Assembly (NCBI GenBank): GCA_022559985.1 | Contig: JAFJTR010000101.1 | Coordinates: forward strand, 1 to 64,000 | Direction of reading: 5' to 3' | Source of the DNA: Parastagonospora avenae f. sp. tritici 18332-5 | Taxonomy: Eukaryota; Ascomycota; Dothideomycetes; Pleosporales; Phaeosphaeriaceae | Length of the DNA: 64,000 nt | In this document: positions 47,073 to 58,826 of the stretch, piece by piece | Layout: the number at the start of each line of letters is the position of its first letter | How positions within the stretch are numbered: position 1 is the stretch's first letter | Notes under the pieces: generated by a model | Told to the model about the DNA's origin: nothing | The model's input: the letters and a program-made list of their open reading frames with translations, nothing else | Databases searched by the model: none | Program-made: the position numbers and the translations under genes

Positions 47073-47906
47073 TTTGGGAAGATGGGTGGGGATGGTCTGA
47101 AGAGATCTGGTATCGTGTCTTCGGTTGTCTTGCAGGCTGGGGTATAGTGATTGTTGATGGTGTCGTCACGGGGAGGATGGATGACTCAAAGTGCTGCGTG
47201 GGGTTGGTAATCGATAAGCGGCACTACTAGGTAAGTTACTGCAATAATTCGTGCACGCTGTCTTGAAAGCTTCTAAGCACTATCTGACTGTAATGTTAAG
47301 CTGTCTACCTTCGAATTCTTCTTAGACCTATGTTGCGTGCTAATAAGCTATTAAAGTTCTTTAGACTCGTGTATAATACAGCAGCTCCTCTTTCATAGTA
47401 GCAGTTTGAGTCTGAATGGAGAGCGCATAAATTGCTGCAACACCTAGTGGCACACTAGGTACTGCTTACCAGAGCATGTCAAAAGCTTACAGCATGCGGA
47501 CGTTGAAAATCCATGTCGGTCTGGCGTTGAGAGGCACACGCCGTCTCGAGGTATCAAGCAGCAGAAGAGGAGATCAACGATGATAGGTTTGGTGTCGCAC
47601 CTCGTATTCCAGCTACATATCCCATCCTCGCAACACCCCATTCCCATCAAATTTCCCAAGTGTTATGCATATCCACCCATCATCACATTCCCATGCGCAA
47701 TCATTCATCCCATCCGCTCGTCCATGCATGCCTTGTACGCCCAGCTTACCCACAACGTGAAGAGAGAAAAAGAACATTAGACAATATGACGGAAAGATTT
47801 GGTGAAAGGGAAATGATATATAGTACAGGAGAAGACGTGATTTGAATACGCTCCTAGGTCCGAAATAATATGCGTGTCCGCCAAGCCTGCTTGTGTGCTA
47901 GTGGTG
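47073..47906. other. Spacer between DUF985 and Zds genes
   Basis: 834 bp with the DUF985 promoter and the 3' flank of the Zds-like gene. AT-rich between 47220 and 47420. No gene recognised. Confidence 0.4.
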
Positions 47907-49249
47907 CTACCACATGTCATCGTCAGCCCGGCTGCTCTGGTCCGAGTCAGAGTAGGTGTAGCCGTGCTTGCTACCCTGGCCAAGGTAGTTTTGAGTGTTG
48001 GCGACGCTGTAGCCGTTACCACCGCCACCGTTGGCATTGTGTTGCGAGTGGTGAGAGTCACGAGGATTTTGATCGTATGGATTGCCGTACTGGTCTCTTT
48101 GGGCGTGGTGGCCGTTCTCCTGAGATTGCCGAGAACCTGCATTGTTTTGCTGCTGCTGTGAACTTGGCCAGTCGTTCTTGTCAGATTGATCCTGTTGCTG
48201 TAAGTATTGTTAGTTATCATCAACCATGCTAAGCACTTCAAAGCTCACCTGCTGGTACCGCTGATATTGGGCAAACTCATCGGGCTGCTGCTGGGATTGT
48301 TGTGATCGTGACTGTTGCTGTTGAGGCTGTTCTTGTTGCTGCTGCGGTTGCGCTTGGGGCTGTTGCTGCTGTTGCTCCTTCTTCTGTTGTGCCGCTTGCT
48401 GCTGTTGCGCCTGTCTGGCCTGTTTCGAGTTGCCGATCTGGATCTGCGGATGCATCTGTTGGACCTTGGCCAGGTATGAGTACATGAAATTGCTCAGCAA
48501 CACTTGAGAGTAGAGCTCTCTGCGAGGGTTGGCCAACTTGATATGCGCCATGCGGTAGATGGCACGCTCCTCGAGGATTGAGAATCGCGTCCAGTTGTAG
48601 TCCACGTCAGGGATCTTTGGCTTTGGCGGAGGCTCTGGGGAAAGACCACGTAACGAAGCCTTCTTCTGTGAGGTCTCCTTGTCACCCTTCTTCTTACTAC
48701 CGCCAAAGATGGACGACAGCAGACCGGGTTCCTTCTCCTTCTTGCCGTCACTGGATGACTTTCTGTTGCTCTCCTTCTTGCGTTCCTCTTCGAGCTTCAC
48801 ACCCTCGCGATCGAGAACAAGACTCTCGCGTCCGCGACCGGAGCCCTGAATGGAAGTTTGCAGCACATCCAGCCTGGTGTCGTCATGGCTCTTCTCCTGG
48901 CTTTTGCTCAGCTTGTTCTTCACCTTCTTGGCAAGCTCCTTATCGCGATCTTCCTTGTTGTCCTTTTCCTTTTCCTTCTTGTCCTTTTCTTTATCTTTGT
49001 CACCGCCGGTGAGCCAGCCCCAGCTGGTCTTCCTCGACCCTTCGGAGCCGTCTTTCTTGTCCTTGCCTTTCTTGTCCGATTTCTTCTCTTCTGGTAGGTT
49101 AGGGATGATGGACAGGTTGTCTGTTCTGGTCGTGTTTCCAGGCAAAGGCGTCGGGTGCTGGACGAGGTCGTCGAATGATTGTGCCGCTTTGATCGGAGAG
49201 TTTTGTGCTGCTTGTGCATGGCGATTTTGCCGGCTATTGGATGGCTGCC

Positions 49250-49280
<31 letters not shown>

Positions 49281-51136
49281 ATTAGGGGGCGGCTGCTGGT
49301 AGTTGCGAGGTCCGTTGGGCTGTTGTTGCTGTGGGGGCGGTTGACGTGAAGAATGGCGTTCCGGAGGCAGAAACTGCTGTTGTCTCCGGTCTGGCTCTTG
49401 GGGCGGCGGAGTTTCGATGATCTGGGGCACTGGGGAGGCCAATGTCGGCGGCTTGTAGCCTGGCAGATGCGCTGAAGTCCGACCGTTGGAGGCAATGCGG
49501 GAATGGAATGCTTTCTGCTGTGGCCTCGACTTTTCTTCTGTGGTCTGTTCAGACGACGCTGGTCGTGTGCCCTCGGCTGATCCAGGTCTATGGGAATCCG
49601 GAGGAGAGCGTCTACGGGGTCGGGAAAAGTTCGAGGGCCCCTCAAATCCGCCGTTGACAGGTTCTGATTGCACCCGAGAAAGCGGGAGTGGAGGCACTTC
49701 GGGCATGCTGGTTCGCGTGGGTGAGGTCGAGGGCGATTCTTCGGTGTCGGTATCCCCCTGGCGACCGGTCATCAGCCGCCTCGAGAGCGGTGGCCCTCCC
49801 TTCCGCAGGCTGCCCCGTCGATATGTGGTGCGTGTCGACCGCTTCAGAGTGCCGATGCCTCCAAATTTGCCTGGTGCGATGGAAAGGTCCCCTTCGGCGC
49901 AAGCTTCGCCATCTCCGCCGGTGCCTTTGCCTGACACGCTCATTCGCCGCACCAAATCTGCGGGGTCTTCGTGGATGTGCTCGAGCTCTTGCAGGTCGGA
50001 CAGGCCGCCATTCGGTTGGTGGATTGAGCGCTGCCTCTCCAGCCGCTCTGCACCATCTTTGTAACCCGAACCGCTGTCAATCTGGCGCGACAGCATCGAC
50101 TTCTTCCGCCGCAGCCCTCCGCCCGACGACTGACGACCCAGTGCACCGTCGGGCGAGAGCGAGTCTGAGTCGCCAGAGCGGCGGCGGATGGTGTTGACCT
50201 TGTCTTCGATGAAGGTCTTGAACTCCATGGGCGCTAGCTCGGGGTGTAACCGCGCCGGCACCCAGAACAGCTTCGCGGGGTCATCGTCGTCGGATAGGGC
50301 GGGCGGCGAGGGGGGCCCGTTCGACTTGAACGAGGGCAGGTCCGGGTCGGCATTATTGACGCCCATGGACATCCTGCGGATGGCCTGCAGGTTGCTCAGC
50401 TCCTGGGCGAGGCCGGCGGGGCTCGACTCGTAGTCCAGGTCATTGAGGGGAAACTGCTGCGAGGCCGTGTCCGAGTTGGTGCGCGACAGCGGCGGTGAGA
50501 GCGGGCCGTGGGCGTGGGGGCTGCCGTGGTGTGAGAACGAGGTGCGCTTGTTCGCGGGCACAGCGATGCTGCTGGGCGTGCCTTCACCGTGGCTGCTGCT
50601 GCTACCCGTGGGCGGGTCGGAGGCGGGCGAGCTGGCGGCCATCTGGGGACGCAGCGGGCTTCTGGCGGGCGGCGCGGCGGGGAAGGGGTCGAAGGGCTCA
50701 AAGGCGCCAAAAGACTGGATGGAGTCGCCGTTGGGGGAGGGGATGAAGCTCAGGGGCCGCGAGTTGCGGCGGGAGGGCTCTGTGTCGCTGTCGCCGCCGT
50801 ACAGGTCGCCTATGGCTTCGGTAACGTGGTGGTTGTCATCGCTTATCGAGATTTGTGGAACATGACCGCGTCGCATCTGGTACACGCGCTCGAGTTCGCG
50901 GGCTCGATCGTTCGCCTGCGGAGAATGCGGAGAAGTCGTCAGCAACTGCAGCGTGAACATGGCAATGCAAGAGTATGGAGGAGCTGGGCGTCTCCGCGGG
51001 CCTTTGTCGGGAGCGAGCCGTGAGGTTGGTCACACCCCGGCAGCGACGAGACTCGTGAGCGCTCTGCCTCTGCCTCTGCCTCTGTCTCTGCCGGCGTCGG
51101 GCCCGCGTGCAGCACTGTACTGTTTGCACTTACCAT
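47907..51136 (-). CDS. Zds1/Zds2-like PP2A regulator
   Basis: About 986 aa. Exons are 51134-51136 (ATG only), 48249-50915 and 47907-48197. Near the N-terminus ISISDDNHHVTEAIGDLYGG and KLFWVPARLHPELAPMEF are conserved in filamentous-fungal Zds proteins. At about 772-820 lies the Zds_C domain (DYNWTRFSILEERAIYRMAH ... LANPRR ... VLLSNFMYSYLAKV). The rest is low-complexity, Ser/Pro/Gln-rich, with a polyGln run from CAG repeats and a Lys/Asp/Glu-rich stretch. In yeast, Zds proteins bind PP2A-Cdc55 and control mitotic entry and exit and polarity. The start is uncertain: either the ATG directly before a GTAAGT donor with a 218-nt intron (chosen), or an ATG at 50960 inside that intron, giving a 14-residue different start. 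Confidence 0.85.
49252..49281 (-). repeat. CAG microsatellite encoding polyglutamine
   Basis: About ten consecutive CTG triplets on the plus strand (CAG on the coding strand) inside the Zds-like gene. This is a likely length polymorphism between isolates. Confidence 0.85.
51061..51090 (+). repeat. CTCTGC hexamer repeat in the Zds 5' intron
   Basis: Four to five imperfect copies of ctctgc, within the predicted first intron of the Zds-like gene. Confidence 0.7.
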
Positions 51137-52171
51137 GCTGGCTGCCCCAGCCTGAGGAATGCGGAGATCTCGGTTGGCCGATTGCCACGACGGCTCCCTG
51201 TTCAGGAAAATTCACGGGCGAAGAGGGCATCGAAGGACATTAACAACCACGGGCGGCGGGGGTGAGCGGGTGGTGCAGCGGCGCAGGGGCGATATTCAGC
51301 GCATACATGTCCAAGAGGCTTCGGTGATTGAATTATGAGGTTGTTGCTCGACCTGTAGGCTAACGAGGCTAGGGCCCAAACAGTCTGGTCGAGAGATGCT
51401 GCGTGCACCGGCCGGCTCTCTGAAAAGAGACGTCAGCCCTCGAGCTCGGTCAATGGAGCAAGTCAGCCACGAGGAGAAGAGAGAATGAATGCATGCATGT
51501 GTGCTCTAGCCGCTGGTCTTCTCGTGCCGCCGCCATGTCTGCCTCCATCACATCAACCATCTGCGTGCCTACCCGCCGCTGTGACTGCCTGGCCGCCTGC
51601 ACCATGCCAGAACTCAAAGCCCCCACCGCACACACGAGCACGCTTCTCCTGGGCTGCCATGGGCTGCCAGCTCCCCACCAACGCCGTCATGCTGTAACAG
51701 TGCTGATGCGCTGCTGCAAATCTTGCCCATCACCGTCCAAGTGTCGCCAGCGATCGCATAGCCACCGGCTTCGACATCTAAACATATTAGCGCCTTGCCC
51801 GCATCCGGTTACACGCATGGCGCTGGCGGTGGGCCTCAGGGGTACACGGCCCCGGCCCTGCATTGGGCCCTATTCGCTCGTGCTAATCCGCACCACCAAG
51901 TGATGTCACCGCCTAACTCCAGCTACAGCGCTTACACCGCAGCAACTGACAGCAACACTGTCTCACCTTGACTTCTTGTGCGACAGAACATATGGCGGCA
52001 AGAACGCAGAACATCTTCTAGTGCTTGCCTGCTTGCAATGATAGATTGACCATAGCGGAGCGCGTGATTGCATCCATTCCTTCTAGGAGATCGTGTGATA
52101 TACACTTTTGACAGGGGAGAACCTTTATGTACCCAAGCAACACGCGAATATAATATTCAACGCACCAACAC
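51137..52171. other. Spacer, Zds promoter / gem1 3' flank
   Basis: 1.03 kb. No gene recognised. The frames at 51485-51903 are on the opposite strand to both neighbours and lack protein character. Confidence 0.4.
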
Positions 52172-54163
52172 TCACGAGCTGCTGCTATTGCGCTTCCATA
52201 TGAAAATTGCCGACGCGACGGCGCATGTCACGGCGCCCAACGCAAGGTACAGATTCAAATTGTCGTAGGGGTCTTCTTCCTGCTTTGGGAAGGCTGTCGA
52301 TGGGTGCGTTGCACTTTCAGCCAACTGCAGCTCGTTAGTATTTTCGTCCACGAATTCGAGCCAAAGCGTGCGCTTACATGAACAAACAGCTCCGAGATGC
52401 TGTTCCACGTTGCACTGACATGCAGTGGCGGTGACATCTTCAGCGCGCTTGTGTACTCATCCGGCTGCTGCTCACAACGCTGCATCGTCTTGTCTAGATC
52501 TGCCTTCATCGCCGTATACACGGCTGGTATCTGATCGAGATGAGGATACTTCTTGCGCGTTTCAACAATGTGTGCAAAGCTGTCGGGGTCGCTCGAATCG
52601 TACGTGTAGCACAGCAGGTCGCAGGCATCAAGCTTCGCTTGGTTCTCCAGTATGGCGGGTTCCAATTCGCCAAGCTCTTCCAAGATCAGGTAGCATTGCT
52701 TGCCGCCCTTCAGCTCCACGCTGTTCACCGCCGAACGGGGCTTGATTGTCGGATGGTACATGTGACTGAACGGGCGCTGCAAGAACGCAGACAGCAAAGC
52801 GCTCTTCCCACTGCCACTTGAGCCCAGCACGTAGCACAAAATGACATTGCGCTCGACGCGCCCAGGTTTATTCCGTCGCTTGCGGGCTTTGGTCACTTTG
52901 AGCGCACTCGTAGTTCCGCCTCGGTCGTTGCTCTCGAACCCAAGGTATGCAAGATACTCCAGCGTGGTCTTTGGCTCCTCAAAGGTCGTCATGCTCCACT
53001 GCGCGAGCCAGCCCTGCAGCGTAATGTATCCAGCTTCATTGCGGACTGTGCAAGACGGGAAGGATGACTCTATCCACGATGCCGGGATGCCTGGTGTTGG
53101 CGCAAATAAATTGGCCAACTCCTGGTCGTTCAGCCCACCGTCATTGTCGTGATCGAACTTCAGAAAGAGGTCGACAAAGAACCGATACCCCGAGGGACTG
53201 AGCTCGGCAGACGAGAACTGGGGAACGTCGAATTTGGGACGTAGGAAGGTATCTTGCAGACTGAGACTGTCCGTATAGTGGAACTTGCGCAGTATGATCC
53301 AGATAGTCTCGTGGCGCCCCTTCTCAGCGAAGATCTTGTTCAACAGGAGGAAGCCCTTTTCATCCATACCGTACTCGTCGGTCGCACCTGGGGCAAAGCG
53401 CTCCATCGACCGCTTAATGTTGGCCAGATCGTCGTCGCCGAGCGGCTTCTCAAAGCACTTGAGCTGAAAGTCGTGGATCTCACGATCGCTCCAGTAGCCG
53501 TCCTTGTCCTTGTCGCACAGGTGGAAGACGCGCTGCAGCGCAGACACTGCGGCGGGCTTGAGGGCATTCTCCTTGGAGTCGTAGAGCGGCGCGATTGGGT
53601 GGGTGACTGCCTTTTGGCAGAGGAAGAAGACCTCGTTGATGTTGTGGTGTTCCTTTGCGCTTGTCCGTATGCACGAGTCGATCTCCTTAAACTCGTTCAT
53701 CAGCGGCAGCATCTCCTCGGCCACGACTTGCGACGTCGTTCCGTTCGAGGCCAGTTCTGATTTGTTCGCACACAGCACTACCGGGACATTCACGCCCAGC
53801 GAGCGGAAGTAGGGCATCCAGAACAGCGCGACCCTCTCATAGCTGTAGTGGTCCGAGTACACCAGCAGGATGACGTTAGACTTGCGCAGTTCTTTGCGGA
53901 GGACATCGCGCTCGTGGGGCAGGGCCGAGGTGTCGACGATGGTGGTAGAGACGTTGTCGGGCGTGCCCAGGGACGGCGGCAGCGTTACCTGAGGCAGCAC
54001 GGGCTGGATCTTTGCCGTGACGAAGACATTCTTGACGAGCGACGTGATAATGGAGCTCTTGCCGACTCCATCGTCACCGCACACACATATCCGGACTGCG
54101 GCAATAATGTTGGCTGTGCGTGGAGAAGTGGGCGCAGAAGTAAGCTGACTTACCAGTCGCCAT
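52172..54163 (-). CDS. gem1: Mitochondrial Rho GTPase Gem1 (Miro)
   Basis: 626 aa from three exons: 54154-54163 (only 10 nt), 52378-54095, 52172-52324. Splicing yields [18 protein letters not shown]. First GTPase with P-loop GDDGVGKS (about 10-17); EF hands with [12 protein letters not shown] (about 198-209) and [12 protein letters not shown] (about 308-319); second GTPase with GSSGSGKS (about 418-425); C-terminal membrane helix ([17 protein letters not shown], about 603-619) with a short KRNSSSS tail, fitting a tail-anchored outer mitochondrial membrane protein. Length and order match fungal Gem1, which governs mitochondrial shape and inheritance and associates with the ERMES contact-site complex. 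It is transcribed divergently from creC. Confidence 0.96.
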
Positions 54164-54837
54164 ATCTGGACAGCATGGTTATAACATGGCGATTGGCGAT
54201 TGGAATGATTTAGTTGTGGTTGGCGCCTCGATCAGTAGCGACGAGCGACACTTTGCAGCTTCGCGCCCGTGCGCGCCCACCACGGCTTCCCCGCGTGTTC
54301 TCCAAGCTGCTGGGAATGCACGTTATGAACCTTCACCCTGGCTGCAAGAGACCCTGCATATCCGCCGAATTGCTGCCGGCTCCAGGCTCTCCTCCAACCA
54401 TGGACGAGACGAATGTGTCCGGTGAGGCGTGCATGCCCGTGGGGCTTCAGGCACGGCAAGCATGCGCCGCACTCTCCGCACTTCCCCAGGCGCAGGTGGC
54501 CCGTCTTCCGAATCCATGGCCGGCCTTTCCCTTCACAGCACAACGCGCCCAGATACTGTCTCTTGGGTCTGTTGGCGCATCTACGACTGACCGCTCTCCA
54601 GCCCCGTGACCTGGACCTCATCAAATCATTGTCTGTTGCCTGTCTCGTTGCTTGTCGCGCGACACATCGCCATGTTGTAAGTACTCGACCTGCCGGCTGA
54701 CGGCCGAGGACGCACCAATCCGATGACAATTGCTTCCTGTGCAGACATTCGCTGACCCAGCCAAAGTGTACTGCCACCACCGCCACGGTATCCCACAGGT
54801 ACGGTAGATATATCCCATGCATGCGACCGAGACTGAC
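54164..54837. promoter_or_regulatory. Divergent promoter, gem1 / creC
   Basis: 674 bp between the two start codons. No strong TATA box. The long minus-strand frame 54232-54927 is not supported by any motif. Confidence 0.4.
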
Positions 54838-57075
54838 ATGGCACAAGGAGGATATCCTGGCGTGCCTCCAGGGCAGATAATCGAGACTAACAATACTCTT
54901 ACCCATCCAAAAGGACCCGAGTACCAATTGGTAGTAGGAGAAGGTAGGCTTTCATGACTTTGTTACTAGTGATACATTCGTGCTGATTCGAGTGCGCCAG
55001 GTACATACGTGCTTCGCGACGAACTGCACCTGGCTACGCCGCCCCCTCATCCCTCCGAAGCGCCTGTCCACAACCCGAACCCTCTTGCAACCACCGTGAG
55101 CCCGCCAACATGCGGCACCAAGCTTTCCCTAGTTGCTCTCGCGCCCCGTCAGCCCTCAACTTCACAGTTGTACCGGTTCGGCACACGCAACAGCACTCGG
55201 TCACAAGTTCCCCCAAGCATACAGGAGTCACCGCATGAATCGCATAGTCAGGCCAGTGACACGGGCTCGCAGGGTGTCAATGGCGTCGCCTCGTCCCCGC
55301 TGGAGGGCTTGCACACACCCGTCTTTGGCGAGGGCAATGCGGCGCTGGCTGTGGTCAATGGGAAGGACTCCAAGGATCCTCTTAAGAAGCGGAAACCCAA
55401 GAGCAACATTGTTAAGAGCAACTCGTCATTCGTGTCGCGCGTGATTCCCCATGAGGCCTTGTCGAAGCGACTGCAGGAGCATAATCCTAATGGTCACTAC
55501 GCTTTCGCAAATATCAATCGTGCTCTGCAGTGGCTGGATCTGACCTCGCCGACAAAGGAAGAGCACATGACTAAGATTCTGTTCACCAAGGCACACGCCC
55601 TATGTCACGATATAAACCAGATTACAAAAGGACCGAACCATCTCGATATCGTCATGGGCTTCTCTACTGGCGATATAATATGGTACGAGCCCATGTCGCA
55701 GAAGTACTCTCGAATCAACAAAAACGGGGTGATCAATCCCACGCCCGTGTCCGATGTTCGATGGCTGCCCAATAGCGAGAACCTTTTTCTTGCAGCGCAC
55801 ATGGATGGCGGTCTTGTCGTGTACGATAAGGAGAAGGAGGATGCCGTATTTGTCGCGGAGGACCAATTTACAAGTGCAGAAGACGTTATGTCTGATGCTG
55901 GCAAGAATGCTCATCTAACCATCAAGAAATCGGTCAACTCGAAAAACCAGAAGACCAACCCAGTGTCCTGCTGGCAAATCTCGAGTTCCAAAATCAACGC
56001 ATTCGAATTCTCTCCGGATCGCCGACACCTCGCGGTTGTGTCAGAGGACGGCTCATTCCGGATCATCGATTTCTTGAAGGAAAAGTGAGTCTGCGATTGC
56101 ACTCGTGAGAGGTCATCTAACGTGTATCAGGCTACTACACCACTACATGAGCTACTATGGCGGCATGATTTGCGTATGCTGGTCGCCGGATGGACGGTAC
56201 ATCGTCACTGGTGGCCAAGACGATCTCGTATCGATCTGGTCGCTGGAGGATAGAATACTTGTTGCGCGTTGTCAAGGCCATAACTCATGGGTCACTGCGG
56301 TTCAGTTCGACCCTTGGCGCTGCGATGATCGCAACTACCGTATTGGTAGTGTTGGTGAAGACTGTCGGTTATTGTTGTGGGACTTTAGCGTCAGCATGCT
56401 GCATAGGCCAAAAGCGGTATGTTCTCAATGCCCACACGTATTGAGAAATGATGACTGACTGCAGCATCAGGCCTCAGTACGACAACGCAATAGCATCACC
56501 TCGTCGAACCTGAAGATGCAGCGGACGCGGACCGACAGCAGCGCTAACAGACTTCGATCCAATTCGAATCTCACTTCTGGCAGCCTTCTTGAAGACGAAG
56601 AGGTGGTGCATCCAGTCGAACCACGGGCGCGCGCAGCTATGTTGCCACCGGTGCTTGTAGGTGCTCAAATCGAATAACAAACGCCGTCAACTAACTGCAA
56701 CGCAGGCAAAAACAGTGGATGAGCATCCTGTAGTCTGGCTTGGTTTTGAAGAAGATTGCATCCTGACGACATGTGAAAAAGGTGAGTCAACAATAAACTT
56801 CCTCACCGCATCGCAGCACGGGTACCAAGCTTCGCACGTTCCACCTAAAATGTGCACTGAGGCTTATCCTCGCGCTACGCTCAGGAACACCCGCCGTGTG
56901 TCGCACCTGGACCCACATTTTGCGTTTGTTGAACTTGAGCTCTTTGTTGAAGCTGATAAGGAAGTGGATCGCTAACAAATTTCTCTCAGGCCACATTCGA
57001 ACATGGGACCGGCCGAAAGAAGGCGCGACTAACGACGACAGCGGTCAGTCGGTGGCTTCGACGAATAATGCGTAG
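54838..57075 (+). CDS. creC: Catabolite repression WD40 protein CreC
   Basis: 609 aa from six exons: 54838-54943, 55001-56084, 56131-56416, 56465-56656, 56706-56781, 56990-57075. The ATG at 54838 gives [12 protein letters not shown], and the first intron joins LVVGEG to [20 protein letters not shown], a conserved CreC start. WD40 blades follow: [60 protein letters not shown] and a last one split by introns. The insert with [17 protein letters not shown] and the Pro-rich N-terminal region fit this family (human WDR20 type). In Aspergillus CreC binds and stabilises the deubiquitinase CreB in carbon catabolite repression. The last intron is 208 nt; retention would replace the final [12 protein letters not shown] segment. 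Confidence 0.94.
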
Positions 57076-58826
57076 ACGTGCGTATACGTGCGACGTGGTT
57101 GTCACCGGTTGGAGCATCAAGCTGGATAGGGAGAGTCTGACATGCCTCGAGACACGCCATCAGGTCGGATAGACTTTGTGTTGTGGAACACACTCTGATG
57201 TGAGACCCGGTAATCTTCCCGAGGCAATCCACGGCGCTTGGAGCATAGACATTGGCATCCTAGATGGTATTCCTAATACAATGGTCTCAGAGCCCCACTG
57301 TATGGAGCAAAACGTCCTTGGTGTTTTGGACGGGTATACGCGGACTCTTTTCCGTATCGACCCGATGTGGAAGCACATGCAAGACGTGCACACTGTTTTC
57401 CAGCATCGGACATGTCAGCCCTGCGCAGATCGACGTGCATGCGCCTGTGCGACGTTGTACATGCATCCGCATCGCGCGTCCCGAGCCTCATGATCGAACG
57501 ACACCGGTAGTTGTGTTGTGGTACAGACATATAACATGAACGTCGTGCAGCGCATCTACCCAGCCCTTGTACATATCAGTGGAGACCAACGGGTTCTTCA
57601 GGACAGGACCCTTTGTTCGCATGAGCCTCGACTGATATCACGGTGTCGTAGGGCGATCTGTGGCCCAGCTGCGGCAATGCAATGCAGGCTTTAGATTAGC
57701 AGCCGCAGATTTTCGTGGCCACGCTCGCTCGGGCCGAGTCTATGTAGGTGACGCGAACTACTTTGCAACTACAGTAGCCTCATGTTTCGAGATGCGGTAG
57801 GCAAACAATGGTGAATGCGCTGCGACAGGCACGGGCGCCTAAATGCCTTCACAAGTGCAATCGGCTTGAAGCGCAAGTTTTCAGCCTCGACGCCACAAGC
57901 GACAACGCCATGCCATCCCAACACGATAGGCGTACCAAAAACCTGATACGGATGCGCAATCTTTCTCCAACACCCACGTGCAGGCTTCTAGAAACCGGCG
58001 AGGTGCATTATCGCAGACTTGGCCTACGTTTCGAATGCACGTTGGCCGATGATGGTGCTTGTGTGGCGCAATAATGTGGGATCTGTGCGCGAAACGCGAT
58101 ATCAAGTACCAGATCCATGAGGCTCAGTGCGTGCATGCGTGCGTGTGTAACCGGGGAGAAGGCCGAAGACCACATGCACCTGTCAGACATGACATGACAG
58201 TTGTGTTATTGATTTAGCTGTTATCTCAGAACTAGAATAAGCTTTCACGAGCAAGCACGCAATGCAGCCGCACGTGTCAGTGATTCAACGCCGTTCGCGG
58301 GCTACCTTCTTTGAGCTCGCCCGCCAAAAGGTTTTCCGCGACGCGTAGAAGCGACGCTAGGGCGATGATGCACGCAGCCATGCACCCCTACACATCCAGC
58401 CTGTGTGTATCCACTTGTTTTTCCGTGTGAGCTCATCAGGGTGCAGGTTGGCTAGCAGGCCGCCCTTGCCTGCAGGCGTGGGAGAAGCGTGGATAAGCTG
58501 TGTATGGCGGCCGCGGTCGTGCCAGAGAAAGAAAGTGGCCCACCGATCTTGGATAGGTACATAACTTTGAATCGACCCGTGGGACCGCTGGGCTTCCCAC
58601 TGGTTTTCTTTCTACCCACGCAGTAGACTCAGCCCCAAAGCCACACTCTCACTACAGGACTGTTCGCGAGTATCACTGTATCGGCGCCGGTGAATACATA
58701 ATCAGGCAGTTACCGACGAGCGGAGAATTACACCCCAAGCACTATTTTACCTGCACAGTCCCCGGTCGCATCGAGTGGCATGGTGGGTTGACTTTGGTGG
58801 TTGATTGCCCTGTCCCTCGTTACATC
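57076..58826. other. Spacer, creC 3' flank / arrestin promoter
   Basis: 1.75 kb. The small frames at 57176-57493 and 57808-58074 lack motifs and splice support. No gene recognised. Probably 3' UTR at the left and a long promoter or leader of the arrestin gene at the right. Confidence 0.4.

Noticed and set aside
48578..49281. Plus-strand open frames across the Zds-like gene
   Set aside because: They arise from low-complexity CAG/Ser/Pro codons on the opposite strand.
51485..51903. Plus-strand frames downstream of gem1
   Set aside because: Cys/Pro/Arg-rich composition without motif, typical of non-coding GC-rich DNA.
54232..54927. Minus-strand frame of 231 codons between gem1 and creC
   Set aside because: It covers the start of creC and the shared promoter, is rich in Arg/Cys/Trp as expected for a shadow frame, and has no motif.
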